From NCBI GenBank assembly GCA_903896925.1, contig CAITZM010000121.1, forward strand, positions 1 through 64,000: a stretch of DNA of 64,000 nucleotides, written 5' to 3'. How positions within the stretch are numbered: position 1 is the stretch's first letter; the number at the start of each line of letters is the position of its first letter. The position numbers and the translations under genes were made by a program. The notes below the pieces were generated by a model. It saw only the letters and a program-made list of their open reading frames with translations, searched no databases and was not told the origin of the DNA. Positions 7,067 through 16,297 of the stretch are shown in pieces. Source of the stretch: an uncultured Lentisphaerota bacterium. GTDB taxonomy: Bacteria > Verrucomicrobiota > Kiritimatiellia > CAIQIC01.

Positions 7067-9790
7067 ATGAGAGCAGCATCCAATCTGAAGCAGTCGGTGG
7101 TCGCGCCCCCGGGGGCAGGTGCCGGGCAGGAGCCTGTGGAGTTCATCCGCGCGATTCTCGACGGGCTGACGGCCCACATCGCCGTGGTCGATGAGCACGG
7201 CGTGATCGTGGCGGTGAACCAGGCCTGGCGAGCCTTTGGCCTACAGAACGGTCAACCGCCGGGCCTTGATTATCTCGGCACAAACTATTTTGCGCTGTGC
7301 GAGACCGCCCGCGGGCCCTCGGCGGAGGAAGCGCGGCCGTTCGTAGCGGGCATGCGCCGCGTGCTGGTCGGCGAGCTCGACGTGTTCGAACTGGACTACG
7401 CCTGCCACAGCCCTGGTCGGCAGCGTTGGTTCGCGGGACGCGTCACGCGCTTCCCGGATACCCGGCGGAAGATGATCCTGGTGACCCACGACGATATCAC
7501 CGGGCACCAACTGGCCAAGGAGGCGCTGCGCAAGAGCGAACTCTTGCTGCGCGAAAGCCAGGATGTGGCCCGGATGGGCGCATGGATCGTCAACCCCGAG
7601 CTGAATTTCGTGTCCTGGACCGAGGGGGTGTATCGCCTGCTCGAGGTGCCGCTGAATCATCGGCAGACCTTGGACGAGGCCTTGACCTTCTACCTCCCTC
7701 CCTATGTGCCCCGGCTCAAGGAAGCGCTGCAGCGTGCCCTGAAGGACGGCACGCCGTTTGTGCTGGAGACGGAAGTCCGGGCCACCACCGGCCGGACCTT
7801 CTGGGCCGAGGTGCGCGGCCTGCGGCGCGTCGAGGACGGCGGCCAGCCCTGCGTCATGGGCACCTTCCAGGACATCACCGAACGCAAGCAGGCGGATGCG
7901 GAAATCCGGGCCAGCGAGGAGCGGTTGCGGGCGCTCTCCGATGCGGCCTCCGAAGCCGTCTTCATCTCCGAGAACGGGATTTGTCTGGAGCAAAATTTGT
8001 GTGCGGCGAAAATGTTCGGCTATACGGCCACGGAGGCGGTGGGTCGTTTCGGCCTGGAGTGGATCGCCCCTGAAGATCGTGCGCTCGTGGCGCAGCATAT
8101 GCGCGAATGGTACGAAGGGCGCTACCCGGTCACTGCGCTCAGGAAAGACGGCACGACCTTCCCCTGCGAAATTCAAGGCCGGATGTTCGATTACAAGGGG
8201 CGCAAAGTCCGGGTCACCGCGCTGCGCGATATTTCCGAGCGCAAACAGGCCGAGGCGCAGTTGCGCCTGCAGTCCGCCATGCTACAGGCCGCCGCCAACG
8301 GCATTCTCATCGCCGACCGCACGGGCCGGATGCTCTGGGTCAATGCCGCGTTCACCGAGCTGACCGGCTATCCGGCGGCGGAGGCGATCGGACAGAATCC
8401 GCGCCTGCTAAAATCCGGCCGGCACGAACCCGCTTTTTATGAAAGCATGTGGTCGCGCGTCCTGTCCGGCGAGGTCTGGCGTGGGGAGGTGATCAACCGG
8501 CGCAAGGACGGCACGCTCTATACCGAGGAGATGACCATCACGCCGGTCCGCGATACGCACGGCATCGTCAGCCACTTCATCGCCATCAAGCAGGACGTGA
8601 CGGCGCGCCACCACCTGGAGGAGTCGCTGCGGCAGGCGCAGAAGATGGAGTCGATCGGCCGGCTCGCCGGCGGCAACGCCCATGACTTCAACAACATCTT
8701 GCAGACCATCTTGGGCTTCAACGAAATGCTCCTGGCCGCCACCCCCGCCACCGACGCCCGGCATGGCGATCTGGAGGAAATCCACAAGGCGGCCGCCCAC
8801 GCCGCCGACCTGACGCACCAGCTGCTCGCCTTCAGCCGCCGCCAGACGCTGATGCCGCGCGTGCTCGACCTGAACCAGGTGCTGTCCGATTCCGAAAAAA
8901 TGCTGCGCCGGCTGCTGGGGGAGGATGTGCAAATGGTGCTGGAGCCCGCCCCCGACCTGCACCGGACGCTGGCCGATCCGGGTCAGATCACCCAGATCAT
9001 CTTGAACCTGGTCATCAACGCGCGCGACGCCATGCCCGGCGGGGGCCGGCTGACGCTGGGCACCGGCAACATCGTGTTCGACGGGCAGGCCGCGGCCGAA
9101 CTGCTGGAGGCGCAGCCGGGGCCGTATGTCTGCCTCGCCATCAGCGACACCGGGTGCGGCATGAGCGCCGACGTGCAACAACACATCTTCGAACCCTTCT
9201 ACACCACCAAGGGCTTGGGCCAGGGCACCGGTCTGGGGCTGGCGGTCATCTACGGCATTGTCAAGCAGAGCAATGGCTGGATCCACGTTTCCAGCCAGCC
9301 GGGGAGCGGCACCACCTTCAAGGTTTATCTGCCCGCCCTGGTCACCGCGGCCGGGCAGCCCGTTGCGCGCGAACCGGCGCGCCGCCGCAAGACCGCGCGC
9401 GGACATGGCGAGCGCATCCTGCTCGTCGAGGATGAAGCCGGGGTGCGCAATCTGGCCCACCGCCTCTGTCTCGACGCCGGCTATGCGGTGGTCGCCTGCG
9501 CCTCCGTGCAGGAAGCCGGGCAGGCATGGGCGGGCGCGGACGGGCGCTTCGACCTGCTCTTCAGCGATGTGGTGCTGACCGACGGCAGCGGCGAGGAACT
9601 GGCGGCGCAACTCCTGGCGCAGCGGCCGGATTTGCCCGTCCTGCTGTGCAGCGGCTACAGCGACGAGCGGTCGCGGTGGGCGGACATCGCCGAGAAAAAC
9701 TTTCACTATCTGCAAAAGCCCTATCCGGTCGCCGCTTTGCTGGACGCCCTCCAGTCCACCCTGAAGGCCCGCCCCGTCCCCCGGACCTAG
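7067..9790 (+). CDS. Cytoplasmic PAS-rich hybrid histidine kinase with receiver domain
   Basis: A 907-residue signalling protein with no membrane segment. Four PAS-like sensor domains occupy about 30-145, 160-275, 285-395 and 400-515, three of them ending in the usual DI-(T/S)-ERKQ linker. The kinase core has the H-box GGNAHDFNNIL (His539), N-box NARDAMPGGG (Asn651), DTGCGMS, and FEPFYTTKGLGQGTGLGL. A C-terminal receiver follows (783-900) with phospho-acceptor Asp834 in LFSDVVL and Lys884 in LQKPY. The AHDFNN H-box places it with kinases that often act alone with their receiver. No DNA-binding output domain is attached and no partner regulator is adjacent. The first ATG that gives a sensible N-terminus is at 7067; no strong ribosome binding site is visible, so the start is approximate. 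Confidence 0.9.
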   Translation: MRAASNLKQSVVAPPGAGAGQEPVEFIRAILDGLTAHIAVVDEHGVIVAVNQAWRAFGLQNGQPPGLDYLGTNYFALCETARGPSAEEARPFVAGMRRVLVGELDVFELDYACHSPGRQRWFAGRVTRFPDTRRKMILVTHDDITGHQLAKEALRKSELLLRESQDVARMGAWIVNPELNFVSWTEGVYRLLEVPLNHRQTLDEALTFYLPPYVPRLKEALQRALKDGTPFVLETEVRATTGRTFWAEVRGLRRVEDGGQPCVMGTFQDITERKQADAEIRASEERLRALSDAASEAVFISENGICLEQNLCAAKMFGYTATEAVGRFGLEWIAPEDRALVAQHMREWYEGRYPVTALRKDGTTFPCEIQGRMFDYKGRKVRVTALRDISERKQAEAQLRLQSAMLQAAANGILIADRTGRMLWVNAAFTELTGYPAAEAIGQNPRLLKSGRHEPAFYESMWSRVLSGEVWRGEVINRRKDGTLYTEEMTITPVRDTHGIVSHFIAIKQDVTARHHLEESLRQAQKMESIGRLAGGNAHDFNNILQTILGFNEMLLAATPATDARHGDLEEIHKAAAHAADLTHQLLAFSRRQTLMPRVLDLNQVLSDSEKMLRRLLGEDVQMVLEPAPDLHRTLADPGQITQIILNLVINARDAMPGGGRLTLGTGNIVFDGQAAAELLEAQPGPYVCLAISDTGCGMSADVQQHIFEPFYTTKGLGQGTGLGLAVIYGIVKQSNGWIHVSSQPGSGTTFKVYLPALVTAAGQPVAREPARRRKTARGHGERILLVEDEAGVRNLAHRLCLDAGYAVVACASVQEAGQAWAGADGRFDLLFSDVVLTDGSGEELAAQLLAQRPDLPVLLCSGYSDERSRWADIAEKNFHYLQKPYPVAALLDALQSTLKARPVPRT

Positions 9791-9826
9791 TGCCTTTATC
9801 CGTGGTTTGGACGGCAGAACGCTCGG

Positions 9827-9846
9827 TTTTTCCAAGCCTTGGAAAA
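9827..9846. repeat. TTTTCCAAG/CTTGGAAAA palindrome, copy 1
   Basis: The 20 bases TTTTTCCAAGCCTTGGAAAA form two 9-base arms around a single C. The same 20 bases recur at 34546-34565, with variants at 22471 and 55543. This copy lies between the kinase stop and the greA start. Confidence 0.8.
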
Positions 9847-9962
9847 TGCGCGGGAGGGTGTTCCCCGGCTTGGAAACCGGCGGCAAATCAAAAGAAAACC
9901 TTGTCTGCGGGGCTGCGGGCGGCTATGAAAGTCGCCGTTTGCCCTATTTCAGGATAAAAAAA

Positions 9963-12170
9963 ATGGCTGAACAAAACTCGATTCCTTCCGATCCGTCGCA
10001 ACATGAGGAGTGGTTCCTCGCCCAACTCGCCAAGCTGCCGGACGTGGCTCCGGCGCTGCTGGATTTTCTCGACACCCGGGCCACGCAGGGCCAGGTGGAA
10101 CAGGCCGATGCGTGGTCCGAACTGCTGCTGGACGGGTTGGTTGAGCGCGCGGCCGTCCCCGTGGCGGTCGAGTGCGTCCGCCGGCGCGCGACCTGGTGGC
10201 CGGGCGTGCCGCAGAAGCGCGCGCTCTGGCTGAAGCTCGTGCAGCGCGCCCTGTCGCCGGTCCGCGATTTGCAGAGCCTGGGGGGACACGCCGGCTTCGA
10301 GTCGCCGGTGCCGACCGCCGAATGTTTTCGCCGCCTCCAGCTCCTGCTGCTCTTGAAGCCGGGCCTGATGTGCCTCGACAAGACATGGGGCTTCGGCGTG
10401 ATCCAGCGCGCGGATCCGTTCTACGGCCGCGTGACGGTCGATTTCGAGAAGAAGCGCGGCCATGAGATGTCGCTGGCCTATGCGGCCGAGGCGCTGCAAA
10501 TGCCGGCCCCCGACCACATCCTTGTGCTGCGCCACCAGCAGCCTGAAGAGCTGCGCACGCTGGTGCAGAAGGACGCCGCCGAGGTGGTCCGCCGTGCGCT
10601 CCGCAGCTTCGGCGCGGTGACGGCCGACGCGCTGCAGAAGCGGCTGGTGCCGGACGTCGTGGCCGAACCCGATTGGAAACGCTTCTGGGATGCCGCCCGC
10701 CGTGGGCTCAAGCAGGATCCCCTCGTCAAGCTGCCGGCCAAGCGCACCGACACGATCCAGCTCCTGCAGAAGGCGCACGCCTACGACGCGGACTGGTTCA
10801 CCCTGTTTGCCAAGGAGCGGCACGTGCAGCCGATCCTCGACCACAGCGACGAGCTGATCGTGGCGGGGAAGGACGTGACGTGGAACGAGACGACGCGCCT
10901 GATCGCCGCCGAGCGGGTGGCGTTCGCCGCCAAGGGCGCCGGTCCGCGCCACCCGGCGCAGCTCGCGCGCCTGCTGATGAACGCCGATGCGCTCACCCTG
11001 CAACTGACCGCGCAGGCGCACGTGCCGACGCCGGACGTCTTCCTGAACACGAAGCTGCTGATCGCCACCCTGCACGACCTGCCCGTGCGGCTGGCCGCGC
11101 CGTTCCTCGACTGGCTGGCGACGAAGGATGCCGCGCGCACCGCGGAACTGCTGCTCTCGGTCCTGCCGCAGCTCGAACTGTCCGCGCTGACCGAGGCGAT
11201 GGAGCTGCTGCTCAAGGGCAACCACGCCACGACGGCGGCGCAGACCTTCCGCGCCAGCATCGCGATGCAGAAGGCCGAGGTCGAGTTCCTCCTCTGGCTC
11301 TTCCGCCATCTCGACCAGCTCAATGCCTGGGTGCCGTCCACGTGGCCGGTGCTCGCCGGCCTGGTGCTGACGGAGCTGGAAAAGGATTACATGGGCGAGC
11401 GCCTGCGCGCCCAGAACCAGTTGCGCGAACTGGTCGAGGACGAGGCCTGGGTGCGGACCACGCTCACGCCGATGAGCGACGTGCAGCGCCGCGACTTCCT
11501 GGAGCGCGTCAAGAAGGCGCCGAACTGGGCCGAGCTGGACCGGCGCTCCGCGATGGGCTGCATTGTCCGGATGTTTCCCGACCTGGCCAGCGTGCTGGCG
11601 AACAAGCCGGAAGCGGCCGCCGCGCCGGGACGCCCGGCGGTCACCTCGCGCCGCAGCTACCGTGCGCGGCAGCTGCAGTTCGAAAAGATCACCAATGTCG
11701 AGATCCCGCGCATCGCGCGCGAGATCGGCGTCGCCCGCGCCCATGGCGACCTGCGCGAGAATTTCGAGTTCAAGGCGGCGAAGGAGATGCAGTCCGTGCT
11801 GGTGCGCCGCCAGGGCGAGCTGGAAGAGATGCTCAGCCGGATCCAGCCGAGCGATTTCCGCGACCTGCCGCGCGATCGCGCCGGCCTGGGGACGTGCATC
11901 ACGCTGCTCTACGCCGACGGGCACCGCGAGACGTACAACGTCCTCGGCGAGTGGGATCGTGACGAGGCGCTGAACATCATCTCGTGTAACTCGCAACTCG
12001 CGCTCGCCGTCGAAGGCAAGCGCGCCGGCGAGACCGTCCGCGTGCCCGCGCAGGGCGGCGGCACCGAGTGCCAGCTCGAATCCGTGGGCGACCTGCCCGC
12101 GCCCGTGCAGGCTTGGATCGCCGCCGAGCCCCCGCCGCCCGCCGACCTGGGCGTAGAGGAAAAGGAATGA
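9963..12170 (+). CDS. greA: Long-form transcription elongation factor GreA
   Basis: A 735-residue protein whose last 170 residues form a Gre factor: a coiled coil with VARAHGDLRENFEFKAAKE near 588-606, carrying the Asp and Glu that reach the polymerase active site, followed by the globular C-terminal domain (near 650-725). Gre factors rescue backtracked RNA polymerase by stimulating transcript cleavage. The preceding 560 residues are mostly helical repeats with no recognised catalytic motif. Ordinary GreA is about 160 residues; a form of about 700 residues is known from chlamydiae, so this long version fits a PVC relative. AGGAT lies seven bases before the ATG. The stop overlaps the start of the next gene (ATGA), indicating co-translation. 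Confidence 0.88.
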   Translation: MAEQNSIPSDPSQHEEWFLAQLAKLPDVAPALLDFLDTRATQGQVEQADAWSELLLDGLVERAAVPVAVECVRRRATWWPGVPQKRALWLKLVQRALSPVRDLQSLGGHAGFESPVPTAECFRRLQLLLLLKPGLMCLDKTWGFGVIQRADPFYGRVTVDFEKKRGHEMSLAYAAEALQMPAPDHILVLRHQQPEELRTLVQKDAAEVVRRALRSFGAVTADALQKRLVPDVVAEPDWKRFWDAARRGLKQDPLVKLPAKRTDTIQLLQKAHAYDADWFTLFAKERHVQPILDHSDELIVAGKDVTWNETTRLIAAERVAFAAKGAGPRHPAQLARLLMNADALTLQLTAQAHVPTPDVFLNTKLLIATLHDLPVRLAAPFLDWLATKDAARTAELLLSVLPQLELSALTEAMELLLKGNHATTAAQTFRASIAMQKAEVEFLLWLFRHLDQLNAWVPSTWPVLAGLVLTELEKDYMGERLRAQNQLRELVEDEAWVRTTLTPMSDVQRRDFLERVKKAPNWAELDRRSAMGCIVRMFPDLASVLANKPEAAAAPGRPAVTSRRSYRARQLQFEKITNVEIPRIAREIGVARAHGDLRENFEFKAAKEMQSVLVRRQGELEEMLSRIQPSDFRDLPRDRAGLGTCITLLYADGHRETYNVLGEWDRDEALNIISCNSQLALAVEGKRAGETVRVPAQGGGTECQLESVGDLPAPVQAWIAAEPPPPADLGVEEKE

Positions 12171-12661
12171 AACACCTGCTCAAGCAGTTCACGCAGCGCG
12201 AAGCCAACGTCCACATCCAGTTCATCAAGTATGCCATCGCCGGCGGCATCGCCACGGTGGTGGACATCGTGACGTTCTCGCTCTGTGCGTGGCTGCTTTT
12301 GCCGGCGCTCTCCGAGAGCGAATTGATCGTGAAGCTGTTTCACATCCAGGTGCCGCAGATCAGCGACCAGTTGCGCTCGTGGCATTTCGCCGCCGACATG
12401 GCGATCGCCTTCCTCTTCTCGAACACGACGGCCTACGTGATCGACGTCAACTGGGTGTTCCATCCCGGGCGCCACTCACGGCTCAAGGAGTTCATGCTGT
12501 TCTTTGGCGTCTCGCTCACCTCGACGGTGCTCGGCACCGGTATTGGCTGGGCGCTGATCCGCTGGTTCGGCATGGGCGCCGCCGCGGCCTATGTTGCCAA
12601 GGCCCTGGCCTCGCTGGCGGTCAACTACGCCGGCCGCAAGTTTTTCGTCTTTTCGCGGTGA
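12167..12661 (+). CDS. GtrA-family membrane protein
   Basis: A 164-residue protein with four transmembrane helices. FIKYAIAGGIATVVDIVTF at the start and NYAGRKFFVFSR at the end are characteristic of the GtrA/DPMS_2 family, small membrane proteins that help move lipid-linked sugars across the membrane or accompany a membrane glycosyltransferase. Its ATG overlaps the stop of the upstream gene by four bases and is preceded by AGGAAAAGG. The insert between helices one and two (about 35 residues) is longer than in the shortest family members. The specific lipid-linked sugar is unknown; a GT4 glycosyltransferase lies two genes downstream. Confidence 0.88.
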   Translation: MKHLLKQFTQREANVHIQFIKYAIAGGIATVVDIVTFSLCAWLLLPALSESELIVKLFHIQVPQISDQLRSWHFAADMAIAFLFSNTTAYVIDVNWVFHPGRHSRLKEFMLFFGVSLTSTVLGTGIGWALIRWFGMGAAAAYVAKALASLAVNYAGRKFFVFSR

Positions 12662-12687
12662 GCGCCGTGTCCCGCTTGGAGTGAACT

Positions 12688-14226
12688 ATGTTGCGTGCGC
12701 GTGCCAGCGGCATCCTGCTGCATCCGACCTCGCTGCCGGGCCCGTGGGGCCTCGGCGAGATCGGCCCGCAGGCCGCGGCCTTCGTCGGCGACCTCGCGGC
12801 GATGCGCCAGCAATACTGGCAGGTCCTGCCGCTCGGCCCGACCGGCTACGGCGACTCGCCCTACCAGTCGTTCTCCAGTTTCGCCGGCAACCCCCTCCTG
12901 ATCAGCTTCGACACGTTGCTGGCCGAGGGCCTGCTGACGCGCGCCGAACTGGCGCAGTTTCCGGTGCTGCCGGAGGACCGCGTGGATTTCGGCGCGGTCA
13001 TCCCCGCGCGCTTCGCCGTGCTGCGCGCCGTCACCGCCGCTTTCGCGCAGCGCGCCTCCGCGGTCGTGCAGCGCGATTTCGAAAACTTCTGTACGCGGCA
13101 TGCCGGTTGGCTGGCCGATTACGCCCTTTTCATGGCCCTCAAGTCCGCGCACGGCGGCGGATCGTGGACCGATTGGCCTGCGCCCTATGCGCGCCGCGAA
13201 GCGGCCGCGCTCGCGGCGGCCCGCGAACAGTGGCGCGACGAAATCCGCGCGGTCTGCGTGCTGCAATTTCTCTTCGACCGCCAGTGGCAGACGCTGCGCC
13301 AGTTCGCGCGGCAGTCCGGCATCCAGGTGATCGGCGACGTGCCCATTTTCGTCGCCCAGGACAGCGCCGATGTCTGGGCGCATCCGGAGCTGTTTTTCCT
13401 CGACGACACCGGTCGTCCCACCGTCGTCGCCGGCGTGCCGCCGGATTATTTCAGCGCGACCGGCCAGCTGTGGGGCAATCCGCTGTACCGCTGGGATGTT
13501 CACGCGGCGACCGGCTATGCCTGGTGGAGCGCGCGCCTGCGCCGCACGCTGGAGCTGGTCGATCTCGTGCGGCTCGACCACTTCCGCGGTTTCGAGGCCT
13601 ACTGGGAAATCCCCGCCGGCGAGCCGACCGCGATCCATGGCCGCTGGGTCCAGGGGCCCGGCGCGCCGTTCCTTGCCGCCGTCCGCGACGCGCTCGGCGA
13701 CCTGCCGCTGATCGCCGAGGACCTCGGCCTGATCACGGACGAAGTCCACCGCCTGCGCGACGAGTTTGCGCTGCCGGGCATGCGCATCCTGCAGTTCAGC
13801 TTCGGCCATCTCGGCCGCGAGCCACAGCAGCTGCCGGAGGCGTTTCCTGAAAACTGCGCCGTCTATACCGGCACGCACGACAACGACACCACCTGCGGCT
13901 GGTTCCGCGCCGTGCCCGGCGCGCATGACACGCGGGCCGGTGACGCCGTCCTCGCCGAGCGCGCCTATATCCTGAACTATCTCCACAAGCGCAAGGACAC
14001 TGACATCCACTGGGCCTTCATCCGGCTCGCGTTCCACAATCAGGCGCGGCTTGCGGTCGTCCCGTTGCAGGATGTGCTCGGCCTCGGCTCCGCGGCGCGG
14101 ATGAACACCCCCGGCCTGCCCGGCGGCAACTGGCAGTGGCGTTTCCACCGCGGCGCGCTCACGCGCGCCATGAAAAACAGCCTCACCCGCCTGACCGTGG
14201 AAACCGGCCGCGCCAGCAGCCGGTAG
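12688..14226 (+). CDS. malQ: 4-alpha-glucanotransferase (amylomaltase, GH77)
   Basis: A 512-residue cytoplasmic enzyme that transfers alpha-1,4-glucan segments between maltodextrins in glycogen or maltose metabolism. The N-terminus SGILLHPTSLPGPWGLGEIG and the segment YWQVLPLGPTGYGDSPYQS are GH77 signatures. Catalytic residues are in place: nucleophile Asp297 in VRLDHFRGF, acid/base Glu344 in LIAEDLG, and the THDND block at 396-400. Length matches the family. It begins 26 bases after the GtrA gene on the same strand and may share its transcript, although a metabolic link to GreA or GtrA is not evident. Confidence 0.95.
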   Translation: MLRARASGILLHPTSLPGPWGLGEIGPQAAAFVGDLAAMRQQYWQVLPLGPTGYGDSPYQSFSSFAGNPLLISFDTLLAEGLLTRAELAQFPVLPEDRVDFGAVIPARFAVLRAVTAAFAQRASAVVQRDFENFCTRHAGWLADYALFMALKSAHGGGSWTDWPAPYARREAAALAAAREQWRDEIRAVCVLQFLFDRQWQTLRQFARQSGIQVIGDVPIFVAQDSADVWAHPELFFLDDTGRPTVVAGVPPDYFSATGQLWGNPLYRWDVHAATGYAWWSARLRRTLELVDLVRLDHFRGFEAYWEIPAGEPTAIHGRWVQGPGAPFLAAVRDALGDLPLIAEDLGLITDEVHRLRDEFALPGMRILQFSFGHLGREPQQLPEAFPENCAVYTGTHDNDTTCGWFRAVPGAHDTRAGDAVLAERAYILNYLHKRKDTDIHWAFIRLAFHNQARLAVVPLQDVLGLGSAARMNTPGLPGGNWQWRFHRGALTRAMKNSLTRLTVETGRASSR

Positions 14227-14370
14227 GGGCGGAGGCTGGAGCTCCCTCTGTGTCGCGCATGGGCGTGAAGATGGTCGCGCTCCGGACGCAGCCGCGCGAG
14301 CAAAACGCGGCGGCGCGCAGTTCAAGGTTGAGAAGCGGGGCGGCGTTGGTTACAAAGCTCGCGTCACCGC

Positions 14371-15507
14371 ATGAAGATTCTACTCATAGAGTTCCGCGAC
14401 CTTACGCACCCCGAGGCGGGCGGCGCCGAAGTGGTGCTGCAGCAGGTCTTCCGGCGGATCGTCGCCGCCGGGCACCAGGTGGACTATCTCTGCAACCACC
14501 ATGACGGCGCGGCGCGCGAGGAAGTGCGCGACGGCATCCGCTTCCTCCGGCGCGGGCGGCAGCCGTATTTCAATTTTCTGGTGCCATGGGTTTACCGCCG
14601 CGAGCTGCGGCAGAACCGCTACGATGTGATTGTCGAGGGCATTGACAAGGTCCCGTTCAACATGCCGTGGTTCGAGCAGCGCGTGCCGGTGGCGTGCATC
14701 GTGCCGCACCTGTTCGGCACCACGGTCTTTCGCGAGGCCTCGAAGCCGGTCGCGGCCTATGTCTACCTGCTCGAGCGCTCGATCGCGCACGCCTACCGCC
14801 ACTGCCTGTTCTCCGTGCTCTCCGACAGCACGAAGGCCGACCTGACCGGGCGCGGCATCCCGGCCGAGCAGGTGCGCGTGATCCGCAGCGGCCTGACGCA
14901 GGAGGACTACAGCGCGCCGGCCGTCAAGCCGGCCGGCGATCATCCCGTCATCCTCTACGTCGGCCGGCTCAAGCGCTACAAGGGCATCGAGCTGGGCTTC
15001 GAGGCGGTCCGGCAGTTGCGCGTGAAACATCCGCGCATCGAATATGCGATCGTGGGCGGCGGCGATTATCTGCCGGAACTGAAGCGGCAGGTCGCGGCGC
15101 TCGGCTTGGCGGACAACGTCAGTTTCCGCGGCTATGTGGCGCACCCCGAAAAGGTGGCGCTGATGCAGCAGGCGTCGGCGCTGATCTACACTTCGCCCAA
15201 GGAGGGCTGGGGCCTGTCGGTCGTCGAGGCCAACGCCTGCGGCACCCCGGTGGTCGCCAGCGACGCGCCCGGCCTCCGCGAGTCGGTGAAGGACGGCGAA
15301 ACCGGATTTCTCGTGCCGCACGGCGACGCGACGGCGCTCGCGCAGCGGATCGATCAGCTGCTTTCCGATCCCAAACTCTATGCGGCCTTCCGCCGGAACG
15401 GCCTCGCGTGGGCGCACTCCTTCACCTGGGAGCGGGCCAGCGCCGAAACGCTCGCCTTGCTCGAGGAGGCCCGCCGGCGCGGACCAACCCTCGCCCCGGT
15501 TTCCTGA
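14371..15507 (+). CDS. Family 4 glycosyltransferase
   Basis: A 378-residue GT-B retaining glycosyltransferase. The acceptor half begins MKILLIEFRDLTHPEAGGAE, with the GGAE loop typical of GT4. The donor half contains LYVGRLKRYKGIE, VGGGDYLPELK and EGWGLSVVEANACGTPVVASD; the first Glu of the E-x7-E motif in that last segment contacts the nucleotide sugar. No signal peptide is present, so it acts at the cytoplasmic face, probably extending a lipid-linked glycan. The 144 bases after malQ contain no gene or clear terminator. Sugar and acceptor cannot be deduced. Confidence 0.92.
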   Translation: MKILLIEFRDLTHPEAGGAEVVLQQVFRRIVAAGHQVDYLCNHHDGAAREEVRDGIRFLRRGRQPYFNFLVPWVYRRELRQNRYDVIVEGIDKVPFNMPWFEQRVPVACIVPHLFGTTVFREASKPVAAYVYLLERSIAHAYRHCLFSVLSDSTKADLTGRGIPAEQVRVIRSGLTQEDYSAPAVKPAGDHPVILYVGRLKRYKGIELGFEAVRQLRVKHPRIEYAIVGGGDYLPELKRQVAALGLADNVSFRGYVAHPEKVALMQQASALIYTSPKEGWGLSVVEANACGTPVVASDAPGLRESVKDGETGFLVPHGDATALAQRIDQLLSDPKLYAAFRRNGLAWAHSFTWERASAETLALLEEARRRGPTLAPVS

Positions 15508-15730
15508 ACGACGATCCAGCCTGTTCGGCTGGCTGACCGGGAGCGGCAGCATCCTCGCCGCTTCGCATGGGTCAGCCGCCATGCTTCAGCACAGGCCAGC
15601 AAGCAAGATCCACGATCACCGCTCTTTCTGCAGCGGCGAACTTGACCCGGCGTAATCTTGGGCGAAACTGAAGACGTCGTCGGTCCCATCCAGCACCCGA
15701 TCCGCTGCTGTGCGGCACACAAGCGCAGGT

Positions 15731-15759
15731 TTGACGGACCGGAGATTTCTCCGCATACT
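15731..15759 (+). promoter_or_regulatory. Predicted sigma-70 promoter with dyad in spacer
   Basis: TTGACG (15731-15736) and CATACT (15754-15759) are separated by 17 bases. The spacer holds the dyad CGGAGA-TT-TCTCCG at 15740-15753, a possible operator. It would give a leader of about 75 bases to the gene starting at 15839. The rest of 15508-15838 shows no gene. Confidence 0.4.
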
Positions 15760-15838
15760 GCGGGTGCGTTCCGTGGTGCCGGTGGAGCCGTCCGGGTGGC
15801 GGCAGGCGTGGCACTCGATATGCTCAATACTGTGCACT

Positions 15839-16297
15839 ATGGAAATGACACGTATCACAATCTGGAAGCGGCCGAACCCGCTCGAATGGATCGCCTTCTG
15901 GCAGTTTTTGGGCTTCCTGATGCTGCTGGCGGTGGTCTGGGTGGATCAGGTGCTGGACCTGCAGGAGGTCTTCTTTGGGGCTTCGCGCACCAAGGACTCG
16001 TGGCAGGGTGCGGCGATTCTGACGGTGGCGATCATCGTCATCGGGTTCATCACGATCGCGCATACGTTTGTGCAGCAGCGGCACGTGCTGCACGGTTTTC
16101 TGCGCGTCTGCACCTATTGCAAGCGGATCAAGCTCGACAACCAGCGGTGGGAACAGATGGAAAAGTACGTGTCGGAGCGGTCGCATGCGGAGTTTTCGCA
16201 CGGCATCTGTCCCGAATGTTTCCGGCGCACCGTGGCGGAATTGGAAGCACAGGGCCTGGTGGCGCCCGAGCCAGCCGAAAGAAAAAATCATGCCTGA
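15839..16297 (+). CDS. Two-helix membrane protein with four-cysteine GICPECF tail
   Basis: A 152-residue protein with two transmembrane helices (near 20-40 and 60-80) and a soluble tail. The tail reads VCTYCKRIKLDNQRWEQ and later EFSHGICPECFRR. This C-x2-C ... GICPEC module is normally found at the end of PAS-containing sensor or diguanylate-type signalling proteins, where its job is unclear; the two CxxC pairs suggest metal binding or redox chemistry. Here it is attached directly to a membrane hairpin. The start at 15839 places the first helix normally; an alternative ATG lies two codons later. The end overlaps the start of the LpxC-like gene by eight bases, so the two are translationally coupled. 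Confidence 0.75.
   Translation: MEMTRITIWKRPNPLEWIAFWQFLGFLMLLAVVWVDQVLDLQEVFFGASRTKDSWQGAAILTVAIIVIGFITIAHTFVQQRHVLHGFLRVCTYCKRIKLDNQRWEQMEKYVSERSHAEFSHGICPECFRRTVAELEAQGLVAPEPAERKNHA

Noticed and set aside
9888..11996. Open frame of 702 codons opposite greA
   Set aside because: Shadow of a GC-rich gene; composition is Arg/Gln/His-rich without motifs.
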